Source: Cyanophora paradoxa (taxonomy: Eukaryota; Glaucocystophyceae; Cyanophorales; Cyanophoraceae). From it: DNA of 64,000 nt. The stretch is taken from the NCBI GenBank assembly GCA_004431415.1, contig QPMI01000005.1, positions 1,240,001 through 1,304,000 on the forward strand. The letters are read 5' to 3'. The position numbers and the translations under genes were made by a program. Positions within the stretch are counted from its first letter, which is position 1; the number at the start of each line of letters is the position of its first letter. Positions 11,533 to 21,631 of the stretch are shown piece by piece. The notes beneath the pieces are model-generated. The model was not told the DNA's origin. It saw only the letters and a list, made by a program, of their open reading frames with translations, and ran no database searches.

Positions 11533-11715
11533 TAGTACGTGGCCCGTCCCATCCCCCGGGGCCCTGCGGGAGGGAGGGGGCGCGCGGGGGGAGGAGGAGG
11601 GGGTGGGGCGGCGGCGGGGAGGGGTGGGCGGGGGCCGAAATATGGGTACGTGAAATCTAAGGGCACGTGGCATACGACTGCCCGACGGACCGGGAGTATG
11701 AAGCTGGCCGCGAGC

Positions 11716-12890
11716 TATTTTTAGGTACAGTAGTTTAGTGCTACAGTAGTTGAGTTCCGGGTCCGCTCCCCGGGCGGGCCGGCCGGCGCGACCACGCTTG
11801 CCGTCGCAACGCCGGGTACACGAAATGTAAACCACGGAGGGGGGGGGATGAAGCGTGAGATATTTTGGAGGGGGTGGAGGGGGGTGGAGGGGGTAGGGTG
11901 GGGGGGAAGGGTGGAGAGGGGCGTGGGGAAGGGTCAACGAGGGGAAATCGAAGGGTCGGCGAGGGGTAGCGCCCGACATATACCATGGTATATATGCACA
12001 GTAGTTTAGTACGACAGTAGTTGAGTTCCGGGTCCGCTCCCCGGCCGGCCGCCCGGTCGGACAAAGGGGGGTACCCTGTCTCGTACGAGGGGGGGGGAAG
12101 AAGTCACAGTAGTTTAGTGCCACAGTAGTTGAGTTCCGGGTCCGCTCCCCGGCCGGGGATCCGCGCCTGTTTTAATGTATTACACTATACAATATTATAT
12201 TATCTTTTTTCAATTTCAAATTCAAACCTAGAAAAGATAGAAGATAGTTACTACTGCATCACAGTATACATACATTATCTTTTTTTGGTTTTGAATTTGA
12301 ATTCAAAAATAATATATATAATGTATTATATTGCAATATAATGCGGGCGGAGCCCCAGCCGGGGAGCAGACCCGGAACTCAACTACTGTGGCACTAAACT
12401 ACTGTGACTTCTTCCCCCCCCCCCCCCCCCCCCTCGTACGAGACCGCGTACCCCTTCTCTCCGACCGGACGGCCGGCCGGGAGCGGACCCGGAACTCAAC
12501 TACTGTCGTACTAAACTACTGTGCATATATACCATGGTATATGTCGGGCGCTACCCCTCGCCAACCCTTCGATTTCCCCTCGTTGACCCTTCCCCACGCC
12601 CCTCCACCCTTCCCCCCACCCTACCCCCTCCATCCCCCTCCACTCTCTCCAAAATATCTCACGCTTCATCCCCCCCCCCCTCCGTGTTTTACATTTCGTG
12701 TACCCGGCGTTGCGACGGTAAACGTGGTCGCGCCGGCCGGCCCGCCCGGGGAGCGGACCCGGAACTCAACTACTGTAGCACTAAACTACTGTACCTAAAA
12801 ATAGCGCCGGGCCGCGCCGGACCGCCGACCCCGGGAGCGGACCCGAAACTCAACTACTGTGGCACTAAACTACTGTACCTAAAAATAGAT
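11716..12890. other. Large inverted repeat with AT-rich centre: replication origin candidate
   Basis: Two arms of about 440 bp (11716-12156 and 12351-12808) are nearly perfect reverse complements of each other, separated by about 190 bp of AT-rich DNA (12157-12350). Each arm carries three copies of a composite site; an extra copy follows the right arm at about 12844-12878. The site is a direct repeat: CAGTAGTTTAGTGC then CAGTAGTTGAGTTCCGGG. Left-arm copies lie near 11727, 11998 and 12106; right-arm copies near 12371, 12490 and 12760 in opposite orientation. Each arm also has the palindrome 'atataccatggtatat' and long purine or pyrimidine tracts. It sits between the divergent MORC-like and F-box genes. 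Arrayed inverted sites around an AT-rich spacer resemble herpesvirus oriS, and the unit encodes a UL9-like helicase. The origin role is inference. Confidence 0.75.
12157..12350. promoter_or_regulatory. AT-rich core between the inverted arms
   Basis: About 190 bp of strongly AT-rich DNA inside otherwise GC-rich sequence. It is itself partly self-complementary: 'tcaatttcaaattcaaac' near 12210 pairs with 'gttttgaatttgaatt' near 12290. Easy melting would suit an unwinding element. No reading frame longer than about 70 codons is present. Confidence 0.7.
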
Positions 12891-12915
12891 AGCCCGGCGG
12901 GTCAGGGGCACGAAT

Positions 12916-12925
12916 CTATAAAAGG
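12916..12925 (+). promoter_or_regulatory. TATA-like box for the 13004 F-box gene
   Basis: CTATAAAAGG, 78 bp before the ATG at 13004 and immediately outside the last origin-type site. Confidence 0.65.
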
Positions 12926-13003
12926 AAGTTCCTCGCGTGGTACCCTCCCGCACCTGGGGCCCCTCCCACACCGCCCCCCTCCCCGTTTTACCTCTCGCAA
13001 AGC

Positions 13004-14319
13004 ATGGCAGAATCCGTAATCGCGTCAACCTCGGCCCCGAACTCGAACCCGTCAGCTCGGGGGCGCAAGCGTCCCGCCCCGTCGAGATCTCCTCCGCCGC
13101 CCCTGCTGACGTTTGATACCAGTCCCTTTCCGACCGAGATACTCGCCATGATCGCGTCGTACGTCGATCCCGCAGACCTCGAGGCGCTCTTCGAGGCCGG
13201 ACCCGAGGGCAAAGCCGCCGTTCTTCGTGCCGAGCAGCTCATGCCGTGGTGGCGCCGACGCGGTGGGTGCCGTGCGCTCGGGCGGAACGACAAGGGCGCC
13301 CTGTGCGTCTCGGGAGACCTGCGGGTCCGACGCGTGGCGGCCGACGCGACGGGCGCCTGGATCGTCGTCGAGCTCGAGCGCGGGCCCGGGGCGTGGGACG
13401 GCGGCTCGCTGCTGCGGGTCAACAACGAGGGCCTCCACGAGGAGCTCCCGCCGGCCGCGCTGCTGCAGCTGGGCGTCCGACCGCACCCGGCGGCGGGGCT
13501 CTGGGTGGACGGGACGGCACGGTGCGGGTGGTGGGGCTTGCTGCGCCGGGAGAGGGTCCAAGCCCGCCCCCCGCCGGGGGCGACCCGAGCGCGGCGCCCG
13601 TGCTCGTCTGCTGGCGGCCCGGCGCCGCGCCGCAGGTGGCGGTGCGCTACGGGACGCCGAGGGCCTGCGTCGCCGCGGGCGCCGGGATTCAGCCTCTTGC
13701 CGTTGCGTGGGCATTCGAGTCGCGGGGAAGGGCGCTCCTTCTCGTGCCGTCAAACGTGGCGCGCGTCGTCGCCGTCGACGCCTGCACCTGCGCTCCCACC
13801 GAGGTGAATCTGAACGTTGGAGGGGGTCCTCTAGAGGAACGGCTGCACGCGATTCCCGTCTGCGGCGGCTGGATCGTTCGGCGGACCGACGCGCGCGCGG
13901 GCGGACCGGTAAACGAGACCCGTCCCACAAACGACGCGCTTGGGCACCTCGTGCGCGCCGACGGGACCGTAGAGGCCCTAAAGGGCCCGTCCGTAGCCGG
14001 GCGCGCGGCTCCGTGCCACGTTGTGGGCACCATCTGCGTCGCCGCCAACGAGCACGGTCGCGCCTCGCTCCTCTCCATCACGCGCGGGAAACAGGACGGC
14101 AGCCGCGAGATCGTCCCGATAGCCCCGAACGAGGCGCCGGACCTCTACGGACTCTACCGCGCGTGGCCGAGGGAGACCGTTTACTGGAGCGAGTGCGAGG
14201 ACGGCGTCCCGCGCCTCGCGTTTCTGGTCCGGCCCGGGACGAGGGTGCTTCAGATCGTGAACGTGGCGAACCGGCGCCAGCTGGGCCGCGAGATCTCGCG
14301 GGCGCTCGGAGGAGTGTAG
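13004..14319 (+). CDS. F-box protein with repeated C-terminal region
   Basis: Candidate substrate adaptor for an SCF-type ubiquitin ligase. After a Ser/Pro-rich start, residues about 40-75 (SPFPTEILAMIASYVDPADL, then EALFEA) match the F-box helix pattern. The rest shows repeated short blocks such as VRRVAADATGAWIVVELERG and VARVVAVDAC, which look like beta-propeller blades; this is an impression, not a proven fold. The frame shifts once between about 13500 and 13560 within a G-rich stretch, and the remainder is open to 14319 (RRQLGREISRALGGV). One lost base there is the simplest explanation. It resembles the F-box protein at 29913-31487 in layout. Confidence 0.65.
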
Positions 14320-14682
14320 CGCTGTTCATCCGCGCCGGCGCCGATGACGGGGTCGGATGCAAAATAGTGCCGCAGCGGCAAATAATGCCTGGGAGCGTGT
14401 GCGCGATTCGAGGTTTTTGGTAACTGGCGTGAAGTCAATTTACATTGAATGCTGCCTTTTGCAATATACAGTCGCACAACCGGAAAGAGGGGCTCGCGGT
14501 AAAATTCTGTATGCGGGGGGGCGTCTTGAATCGTAATTCTATGATATAAGCCCCAACGGGTTCTATAATATAAGATACAATATAAGCTATACAAATTCCA
14601 TCCGTTTCCGAGGGCGCACGGATAGGTCCGGCAATGTTCGTATTTCCTTATGCACTCTCAAACACGCATTGCTCTCTACATC
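14320..14682. other. Convergent intergenic spacer
   Basis: 363 bp between the 3' ends of the F-box gene and the helicase gene. It has AT-rich patches ('tctataatataagatacaat' near 14560). Nothing else recognised. Confidence 0.4.
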
Positions 14683-17600
14683 TTACTCTATCTGCACGCC
14701 GAGAATATCAAATCCTCGGCGCGGGATAACCAGAAACCGCTTCCGCCGCCCCGAGACGTCGCAGGTCGTAAACGCAGCGTTACCTCCATCGGGGAGCACG
14801 CCCGTTGCATCCGCATCCGAGGTCCAGTGATTTACCTGCCACTGACGAACGGCGGACCGTCCGTTGAGGCCTCCCCGACCGGTGTTGGCCAGGAAAAATC
14901 CCGGGCCCTCGTGGCCCATAAACGTCCACATCTTGAAAATCTCGACGTCCGCCAGCACCCGTCCCGCGGGTCCCGCGCCGAGTATCACGAGCCGTCGCCC
15001 GCCGGGGCCCGCCCTCGTCGCCGCCACGTAGCCGTAAAATTGCCGCACGTCCTCCAGGGTCGCCGCGAAGCGTTCCCGCACCGCCCTCGCAATCTCGGCC
15101 TCCAACGCGCCCCGCGCCTGGGCGGCAAACGTGCGCAGGGCCTCGTCGAGACCCGGGGCCTCGGCGGCGCGGCGTAGCACGTCGTGGCACTCGAACTCGG
15201 CGTCCTCCCCGAGGGCGGCGAGCGTCTCGGGCAGCATGTCCACGTGCGGGTTCGTGGGCGGGTCCGGGCGCGCCGCCGCCTCCTCTTCCTCTGGCGTCGC
15301 GTTTCGCCCCTCTTTCCGTCGCTCCATGGCCGCCTTCTTTGCCCGTTTGACCTTGCGTTCGAGCGCGTCCCGCGCCGCCACGATTGTGGCGGCGAGGTTG
15401 ACCCGACCGAGGCGGCGGGCAAGGGCCTCGGCCCGTTCGACTTCGTCCGTTTCCATCCCGGTCCGCCGCCGCCTCTCTTGGGCGCGCCGCACGATGCACG
15501 CCGCCGCGAAACGGGTTCCCGTCATCAGGGACCGGCCCTCGAGGCGACGGGGCTCATCGTTGCTCTTCGGACCGCCCTTGCCCCCGTTGGTCGCGAGCGG
15601 GACGCCCAGCAGCTCGTGCGCCCACCGCAAGATCTCGTACATGGTCCGGCGGAGCTCCTTGACCGCCATGGCGCACCCCAGGGGCCGCCCGTGCGCGTCC
15701 GCCGTCGCGCCCAGGGCGCGCAGGCGTGCGGCCTCGGTCAGGATCGCGGCGTCGTCGGCGCCCTCCGGAACCATCACGGTAAACGGGGCCGCAGAGCGCA
15801 GCTGGGCAAGCCGTCGGACCCACAGGACCGCCCGCTCGCGCGCCACGTCGGCGGCCTCGGCCAGGGCCGCCGCCACCCGGCCGGAGAGGTCGCGGCCGAG
15901 GGTAAACGGATCTTGTCCCTCGCAGAGCGTCCCCAGCGCCGCCGTCGCCTCGCCCCCGCGGGGCGCGCCCGGCACGAGGGCGGTCCGGAGGGCGTCCCGC
16001 CCCGCGAGCATTGCCCGCAGCTCCTCGAGGTCGACGCGCGCCACGTCCGCGTCCGACGGTGCGGGAACGCCGCCGTACAGGGCGGCGCGGGCGGCGCGGC
16101 GGTGCGCGGGGCGGAGCAGGGCCCTGCGGAGCGCCTTGACCGCCTCGGCCGGGTTGATGGGCCCGCCGTTGTCGGCCTTCCAGGGGTAGCGGCCCGCGTT
16201 GAGGAGATCGGTGCATCGCGACGACTCTAGAGCGGCGAGATACCCGCCGACGAGGGCGGGATCGACGGCGATGCAGCCCAGCAGGGCGGCGGCGAGGTGG
16301 TCCGGGAGGAGCGACCGCGAGAGGGCCTCGACGGCAACGCGCTTGGCGGCCGGACCCGTAACGCACAGGCCTGCGCCCTCGATCACGAGCTGCGCGAGCG
16401 GGGCCGCCCCGGGCGCCCCGTCGGCGTCCGTCCCGTCGACGTCCGCAAGGGCCCGCAGCGCCGGCAGCGTCGCGCAGCCGGTCAGGCGGAGAATCTCTAC
16501 GGCACCGCGCGACTCGTGAAGCAGGTCCCTGTAATCCCGTGAGTGCGACGAGGAGCCGTTCCAGCCGAGCTCGCCGCACATGCCGCCACGGAAGAGCCAA
16601 CGGATCGTGTCGTGCAGGGCGAGTTCAAACTTGCGCTTTCGCCGTCCCGCCGGGTCCTGGGCGTACCTCAGGGCCTCGTCCACGCCAACCTCCTCGCTGC
16701 GCGAGAGCGCCAGCGAGGTCGACGCAAACGCGAGGTCGGCGGCGTGCCGCTCGGCGTCGCAAAAGTGGACGGTCCGGTGGGCCCGCACATCGTTGTATAT
16801 CTCGCTCGCGGGGCACGGCCCGCGGCCGACCGCGCACACCTCCTCCTCGACCGGCAGCGGCCGCGCGCCGAGCAGCGGGTGGGCCATAAAGTGGAGCTTG
16901 TAGGCCTGGTGGAGCGCGTCGATCTCCGCCCCGACCCGCTTCTGGTCGAGAAAGTCGACGACGGCGACTCCGATCCCCATCCCGCCGCGCTTGCGAAGCT
17001 TGACGTCGTAGGCCAGGATGATGGAGCGCCGCGAGTGCGATTCGAGGGCCATCTGACGGGCCTGCGCCTCGAGCACCGCGGCGCCGAGCGAGCCGCGCAG
17101 CCGCGTCTTCCCCCCGAGCGGATTCCGGCAGCTGTAGGAACGGACTCCGGCGTCGATCTCCCGGACGTGTCGCTCGCTGTGGGCCCGCACCTGGGCGCGG
17201 CGGTCCGCCAGGATCTCGTCCGCGCGGAGCAGGTCGGACGTCGGCTCGGCGCGCAGCGAGCAGAAGAGGAGGGCGATCGTGGCGAGGAACCATCGAAGGC
17301 GCGGCGTGAGCTGGAACGACAGGTTCACGTCGCCGAGGGCGCCGCCGTGGACGGCGATGCAGCGGTCGAAGCGGACTCGAGGATCGTTGACGGACGTTCC
17401 CTGGGCGACCTGCGCGCGGTGGGTCGGTACGGGGAAAATAACGGTAAAACGGTAAACGGAGAATGGAGGGGGCGGGGGTGGGCGGACCGTGGAGTTGTAC
17501 AGGATGATATCGGCGTCGGCAAACGCCTCGGCGCTGCGGAAGACGAACCGCTCGGAATCCTCGCATCCTCCGACCACGATCTTGATGCGGATGTGCCTGA

Positions 17601-20205
17601 GTTCCGGGATCGCCTCGAGGACGCTTGCGATCCGAAAGAGCTCGTCCTTGGTCGTGCAGGAGATGACCTGCTTGTCGCCCACGAGGGCGTACGCGGCCAC
17701 GAGGAGGGGTGCGTCCGCAACCTCCGCCGCGGTCCAGGTGTGCCGCAGGTTGCCGCCGTCCCGCTTCTGGTAGAGCAGGACGGACGTGTCGTGCTGCTTG
17801 CGCCGGCGGGCCAGGCGCTCGAGCTCCGCGCGCTCGCCGTCCGCCTCGATCGCGTCGTCCTCGGCGGCGCCCATCGGCTCGTCCTGGATCGTGGAGGTCA
17901 CGCCCTCGGGTCCCTCGAGGCCCGCGTCGAGGAGCTTGAGGAAGAACGTGAGCGTCGGGACGGAAAGGTCCGCGTCGGCGATGAGCGTGACGTACGACTC
18001 GCCGAGCTTTATCGCGATGGCGGCGACGGCCTGCTGCCGCCGATCGTCCTTGGAGAGCGTCGCGCCGTTGGCCAGGATCGCGAGGAGCTTCCCGACCTCG
18101 TCCAGGAACGCGCTGTCGTGCCGGTTTACCCCGCTGTGATCGACAAAGTGACGGGCGCTCTCCAACGTCGTCGCGAGGTTCTCGGGAAACGCTCCCCGCT
18201 CCGGCCAGGGCCCGTGGCTCGCGCTCGAGTACGGGATCCATGCCGCCTCCTCCCGTCCCGAGAGCACGTCCTTGTAGCGGGTCTCGTTAACGAGCTCGTC
18301 CTGCTGCGCCCTCGAGTTGAGAAATACCAAGAGCTTCACATTGTTCCCGTCCCGTCCCGACCGCCCGACGATCTCGGGGTTCTCCTGGAGCAGCTTCCAG
18401 ACGAACGTGGACGCCTCCGTTTTGCCCCTCCCCATGCCCAATGGTAGGGCCACGATGATGCGCCGCGCCCCGGCCTCGCGCCGCGCCTGCACCTCGTTCC
18501 AGATGAGGTCGTAATCCACGTACAGGCTCCCGTCGTTTTCGTCCCGAATCACTCCGTCGACGACGTCGACCAGATCGTCGGGACTCGCGAGGGCATCCGC
18601 CAAGAATGCGTCGATCTCGTCGGGCGGCGGGAGCTGCCGCGCCACGGCGAGCGGCCCGCTGACGGTCTTCTTTTGCTCCTTGTCGAGGGCGGCGTACTCT
18701 TGCGCGATTTCCTTCGGGAGCAGGCTCTTTGACGCGCCGCTCGCGATGTCAATGGCGACCGGAATCGCGGCCTTGGCCGCGTCCTGCAGGAGGTCCGAAC
18801 CCCTGCCCGCCTTGGCGAATCTCCGCCGGGCCGTGGCACCCAGGCGCGCCGTCGTTACGCGCGGGGCGCCCGCGGCGGCGGGATCGCCGCAGAGGCGGCG
18901 GTCCATGTCCCCCTCGACGAGGCGCAGCGCCTCGAGGTGCACGTACGGCGGGTGAAACTCGAAGAGCGCGCTTTTGAGGTCGGAGGAGTCGATCCCGGCG
19001 CCCTGGCGGCAGTGGTAGCACGGAAGGAGGACGCTCCGCTCCCGTACCGAGTCGACGATGAGCTTGCCCGCGCGGCCCGCCGCGCCGCACGCGGGGCACG
19101 GCAGCCGGACCGTGTACTCGAGCGAGTTGGTCCAGACCTCCACGGTCAGCGTCGCCGCCGCGACAGAGGCCGGTCCGCTCGGGGCCGGACGGGCGGACCG
19201 AAACCACCTGCTTGCCGCGTCGGCGCGCCCTCGGGTCGCGATGGCCCCCAGCGCCGCCACGATCATTCCGCGCTCCTCCTGCGTTGCCTGGACGGCGAGT
19301 CCGCGCACCTCCCAGGGCTCTTCCGCGTCGCGGACGGGAAGGGCCTCTGCAAACTTCCGCATGGAGGGCATCATCCAGTTGTAGAACGATTGCCGCGCCG
19401 CGACGCAGGCGGGGTCCTCGGCCCCCGTGTGGATCGTGATGCCCTCGCGCCCCGCCTTGCTGGCGAGCATGCGGTGGTCCGGAATGCGCGTGGCGTGTTG
19501 CGCGAACCGGGCGTGAACGTCGCCCGAGACTGCGGCAGGCCCCGGCATGGAGCACGGGATTTTGCGTAAAAAATTGGGCAGGTCGCTCGTCGTCATTCCC
19601 GCGCGGTGCGCGTAGAGGCGGCCCAGAGGAATGAAGTAAAATCTCGTGGGGCCCTCGTAAAACTCGAAGATGAGAAACCCGCCGGCGCCGTCGTACTCGA
19701 GATGAAAGGGGATCTTCCACTCGCGCAGCTTTTCACACCGCTGGAAGACCGCGTTGGCCACCATCCGAACGTCGGCCCGCGCCTGGATGAGCGCCTCGAG
19801 CGGGGCGTTGCGCACGGCGCCGAGCGCCTTGCACAGGGCGATCTTGTCGTGCTGAAGGCCTTCGGGACGGCAGTGCGAGATGCACATCTGACGTACCAGC
19901 CAAAGTCGATTGTGTGCGGGGACGGCAAAGAGGTTGGCGAAACGACCGGATGGGGCCCTCGCGACCGTTGTCCAGGGCGTCCACTTTTGGTCGGCGAGTA
20001 CGAAAACGGGAGAGTTACCTTGTGACGGGTCCGAAATAGTGCCGGCGGGTCGAGAGGCGCTCTCGGGGATCTTGTCGAAATCCATGGTGTCGGGGTCAGT
20101 CGCACAGTCGGCCTCGGCGGCAGATGCAATGCGCTTGGAAGGTCCCTCGCCGTGGGGCCGGGACGGGCTCCTCGTGCGCTTGAGAGGCGCCGCGGGACTC
20201 GCCAT
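14683..20205 (-). CDS. UL9-like origin-binding superfamily 2 helicase
   Basis: Very large helicase (about 1,814 residues after splicing). Near residue 592 is the P-loop LPLGMGRGKTEAS; near 703 is FLDEVGKLLAIL, close to the DEV-type motif II of herpesvirus UL9; then TLIADADLSVPT as motif III. Further on, ADIILYNST is followed by an in-frame 78-nt intron (17410-17487); splicing gives NSTVAQGTSVND, matching the UL9-type motif 'SPTV..G.SF'. A Cys4 element (CPACGAAG, then CYHC) precedes the helicase core. Expected role: recognising and opening the origin. The first in-frame ATG (20262) lies only 14 bp from the TATA-like box, so 20205 is the likelier start. The gene is otherwise a single intact frame. 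The last ~400 residues are rich in Arg/Ala helices and unassigned. Confidence 0.85.
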   Translation of the reverse strand: MASPAAPLKRTRSPSRPHGEGPSKRIASAAEADCATDPDTMDFDKIPESASRPAGTISDPSQGNSPVFVLADQKWTPWTTVARAPSGRFANLFAVPAHNRLWLVRQMCISHCRPEGLQHDKIALCKALGAVRNAPLEALIQARADVRMVANAVFQRCEKLREWKIPFHLEYDGAGGFLIFEFYEGPTRFYFIPLGRLYAHRAGMTTSDLPNFLRKIPCSMPGPAAVSGDVHARFAQHATRIPDHRMLASKAGREGITIHTGAEDPACVAARQSFYNWMMPSMRKFAEALPVRDAEEPWEVRGLAVQATQEERGMIVAALGAIATRGRADAASRWFRSARPAPSGPASVAAATLTVEVWTNSLEYTVRLPCPACGAAGRAGKLIVDSVRERSVLLPCYHCRQGAGIDSSDLKSALFEFHPPYVHLEALRLVEGDMDRRLCGDPAAAGAPRVTTARLGATARRRFAKAGRGSDLLQDAAKAAIPVAIDIASGASKSLLPKEIAQEYAALDKEQKKTVSGPLAVARQLPPPDEIDAFLADALASPDDLVDVVDGVIRDENDGSLYVDYDLIWNEVQARREAGARRIIVALPLGMGRGKTEASTFVWKLLQENPEIVGRSGRDGNNVKLLVFLNSRAQQDELVNETRYKDVLSGREEAAWIPYSSASHGPWPERGAFPENLATTLESARHFVDHSGVNRHDSAFLDEVGKLLAILANGATLSKDDRRQQAVAAIAIKLGESYVTLIADADLSVPTLTFFLKLLDAGLEGPEGVTSTIQDEPMGAAEDDAIEADGERAELERLARRRKQHDTSVLLYQKRDGGNLRHTWTAAEVADAPLLVAAYALVGDKQVISCTTKDELFRIASVLEAIPELRHIRIKIVVGGCEDSERFVFRSAEAFADADIILYNSTVRPPPPPPFSVYRFTVIFPVPTHRAQVAQGTSVNDPRVRFDRCIAVHGGALGDVNLSFQLTPRLRWFLATIALLFCSLRAEPTSDLLRADEILADRRAQVRAHSERHVREIDAGVRSYSCRNPLGGKTRLRGSLGAAVLEAQARQMALESHSRRSIILAYDVKLRKRGGMGIGVAVVDFLDQKRVGAEIDALHQAYKLHFMAHPLLGARPLPVEEEVCAVGRGPCPASEIYNDVRAHRTVHFCDAERHAADLAFASTSLALSRSEEVGVDEALRYAQDPAGRRKRKFELALHDTIRWLFRGGMCGELGWNGSSSHSRDYRDLLHESRGAVEILRLTGCATLPALRALADVDGTDADGAPGAAPLAQLVIEGAGLCVTGPAAKRVAVEALSRSLLPDHLAAALLGCIAVDPALVGGYLAALESSRCTDLLNAGRYPWKADNGGPINPAEAVKALRRALLRPAHRRAARAALYGGVPAPSDADVARVDLEELRAMLAGRDALRTALVPGAPRGGEATAALGTLCEGQDPFTLGRDLSGRVAAALAEAADVARERAVLWVRRLAQLRSAAPFTVMVPEGADDAAILTEAARLRALGATADAHGRPLGCAMAVKELRRTMYEILRWAHELLGVPLATNGGKGGPKSNDEPRRLEGRSLMTGTRFAAACIVRRAQERRRRTGMETDEVERAEALARRLGRVNLAATIVAARDALERKVKRAKKAAMERRKEGRNATPEEEEAAARPDPPTNPHVDMLPETLAALGEDAEFECHDVLRRAAEAPGLDEALRTFAAQARGALEAEIARAVRERFAATLEDVRQFYGYVAATRAGPGGRRLVILGAGPAGRVLADVEIFKMWTFMGHEGPGFFLANTGRGGLNGRSAVRQWQVNHWTSDADATGVLPDGGNAAFTTCDVSGRRKRFLVIPRRGFDILGVQIE

Positions 20206-20275
20206 GCGTCGACCACCGGTCGCGTGGGTTCGGTGAGGCACGTCCCCCTTCGCCTCGGGCACCGTCTTTTATAGG

Positions 20276-20285
20276 TTACGAGGTC
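20276..20285 (-). promoter_or_regulatory. TATA-like box for the helicase gene
   Basis: CCTATAAAAG on the minus strand, about 71 bp before the ATG at 20205. Confidence 0.6.
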
Positions 20286-20401
20286 CCCACGCCCGTCCCC
20301 ATGCACGCGGGGGGACGGCCCCTCCCCCCTCGATCGGCGGAATTGTGTCGTGCGGCAATCGAGTACCCGTCCGAGACGAGCGTCAAAAGATGCGTCCCAT
20401 T

Positions 20402-20466
20402 CTATTTTTAGGTACACTAGTTAAGTGCCGCAGTAGTTGAGTTCCGGTACAGTAGTTAAGTGCCGC
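20402..20466. promoter_or_regulatory. Isolated copy of the origin-type site
   Basis: 'tatttttaggtacactag', then 'ttaagtgccgcagtagttg' and 'agttccggtacagtagttaa'. The flanking TATTTTTAGGTAC also borders the origin sites at 11716 and 12797. It sits between the divergent promoters of the helicase and the RING gene, so a protein binding these sites could also control its own gene. Confidence 0.7.
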
Positions 20467-20613
20467 AGGTTCGTGCCCGGTCCGTCGGACGGTCGTATTT
20501 TCGGTTCAACGGTTTTCACGCACCCAAAATCCCGATCGACAGGTGCATTTTTCGCGCCCTTCATCGGCATCGCAATAAGCATGAGGACCCGCTGCGACAA
20601 GATTCTGCGAAAG

Positions 20614-20622
20614 CTATATATA
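20614..20622 (+). promoter_or_regulatory. TATA box for the RING gene
   Basis: CTATATATA, 63 bp before the ATG at 20685. Confidence 0.6.
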
Positions 20623-20684
20623 GATCAACTCCCAGGAGCCTTCTGGCGGTTCCTGCGGCGCTTTATTCTCGTCCCGATCGCGCG

Positions 20685-21548
20685 ATGCATGACACGCAAC
20701 CGTGCCGCTCCCCCTCGGATCGACTCCAACCGTTCTGCTGCCCTCTGCACCCGGACACTCCGGCCGCACCGGCGAGTCCCCGGCCCCTGGAGCACCACCG
20801 TCCTACGGCGAGCCCCGAGCACTCGCTGGCTCGCACCCTCTCGTTTACCCGCGCCGAGATCGGGGCGCTCGGTCTCGTCGAGGTCGTCCTGGGGGATCGA
20901 ATGTGCAGCGGCGCGCGCGTGTGGGATTCCCAGCGCCGCAGCGCGCCGCCCGGCGCGGAGAAGCTCCTCGAGCGCTACCGGGGCGACGGTTATCTCTTCT
21001 ACGATGCCGATGCCGGCGCGATCGCCGTCCCCGTCCTCCTGCGTTGGAGACCGATCCTCGGAGGCCCGGACTGCGAGATTGCAGCGGCGAGCGTGTCGAT
21101 TGACGGCGATCCCGCCGCCGACCACGCGGCCCTCGTCGCGTTTTCCGAGCTTGGGCGCATCTGCCGGATACTCGAGACGGTGTCATACGTCCCACCCAGC
21201 GATCGCCGCCTCGGTCACGGCGTCGAGTGCGCCATCTGCTGCGAGCCCCACGCGCGGCCCGTCGAGCTCTCCCCGTGCAAGCACGTCTTTTGCCTGGCGT
21301 GCGTCGTCCGGCTCTCGGCTGAGCCCCGCCCCCTCGCGTGCCCGGCGTGCCGCGCCGTCCCGTCCGGCATTGCGCTGCTCGAGAAGGAGCACATGGGCCG
21401 TTGGCGGGACGACGCGGCCGGCTACCTCGCCCGCCTCGCCGACGCGGCGACGTGCCTCCCCGCCCGGCTACCCCGCGCTTTTCGCGCCCTCTGCGCGGAT
21501 CCCCGCTGGCTGCTGGCGGGAGATCGCGCGCCCGGACGCGCGCATTGA
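20685..21548 (+). CDS. RING-HC finger protein, probable E3 ubiquitin ligase
   Basis: 287 residues. The start at 20685 is the first ATG after the TATA box; the frame is also open upstream. The C-terminal half has a complete C3HC4 RING finger: CAICCEPHARP, then SPCKHVFCLAC, then CPACRAVP, at about residues 183-225. The N-terminal part has no domain I recognise (FTRAEIGALGLVEVVLGDRM). RING-HC proteins bring an E2 enzyme to a substrate; the presence of SKP1-like and F-box proteins in the same unit supports a role in redirecting host ubiquitination. No RBX1-type features are seen, so it is more likely a single-subunit ligase than the RING of an SCF complex. Confidence 0.85.
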   Translation: MHDTQPCRSPSDRLQPFCCPLHPDTPAAPASPRPLEHHRPTASPEHSLARTLSFTRAEIGALGLVEVVLGDRMCSGARVWDSQRRSAPPGAEKLLERYRGDGYLFYDADAGAIAVPVLLRWRPILGGPDCEIAAASVSIDGDPAADHAALVAFSELGRICRILETVSYVPPSDRRLGHGVECAICCEPHARPVELSPCKHVFCLACVVRLSAEPRPLACPACRAVPSGIALLEKEHMGRWRDDAAGYLARLADAATCLPARLPRAFRALCADPRWLLAGDRAPGRAH

Positions 21549-21631
21549 GGGAACGTTTGCGAAACATGCTGTAAAATCGAGTGATATTTGCAAAAGATAC
21601 GGGCGGGGTAAATTAAGATACAAGCGGGGCC

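Noticed and set aside
16543-18447. 634-codon open frame on the plus strand opposite the helicase
   Set aside because: It is antisense to conserved helicase motifs, has no domain and is explained by high GC content, which removes stop codons from several frames.
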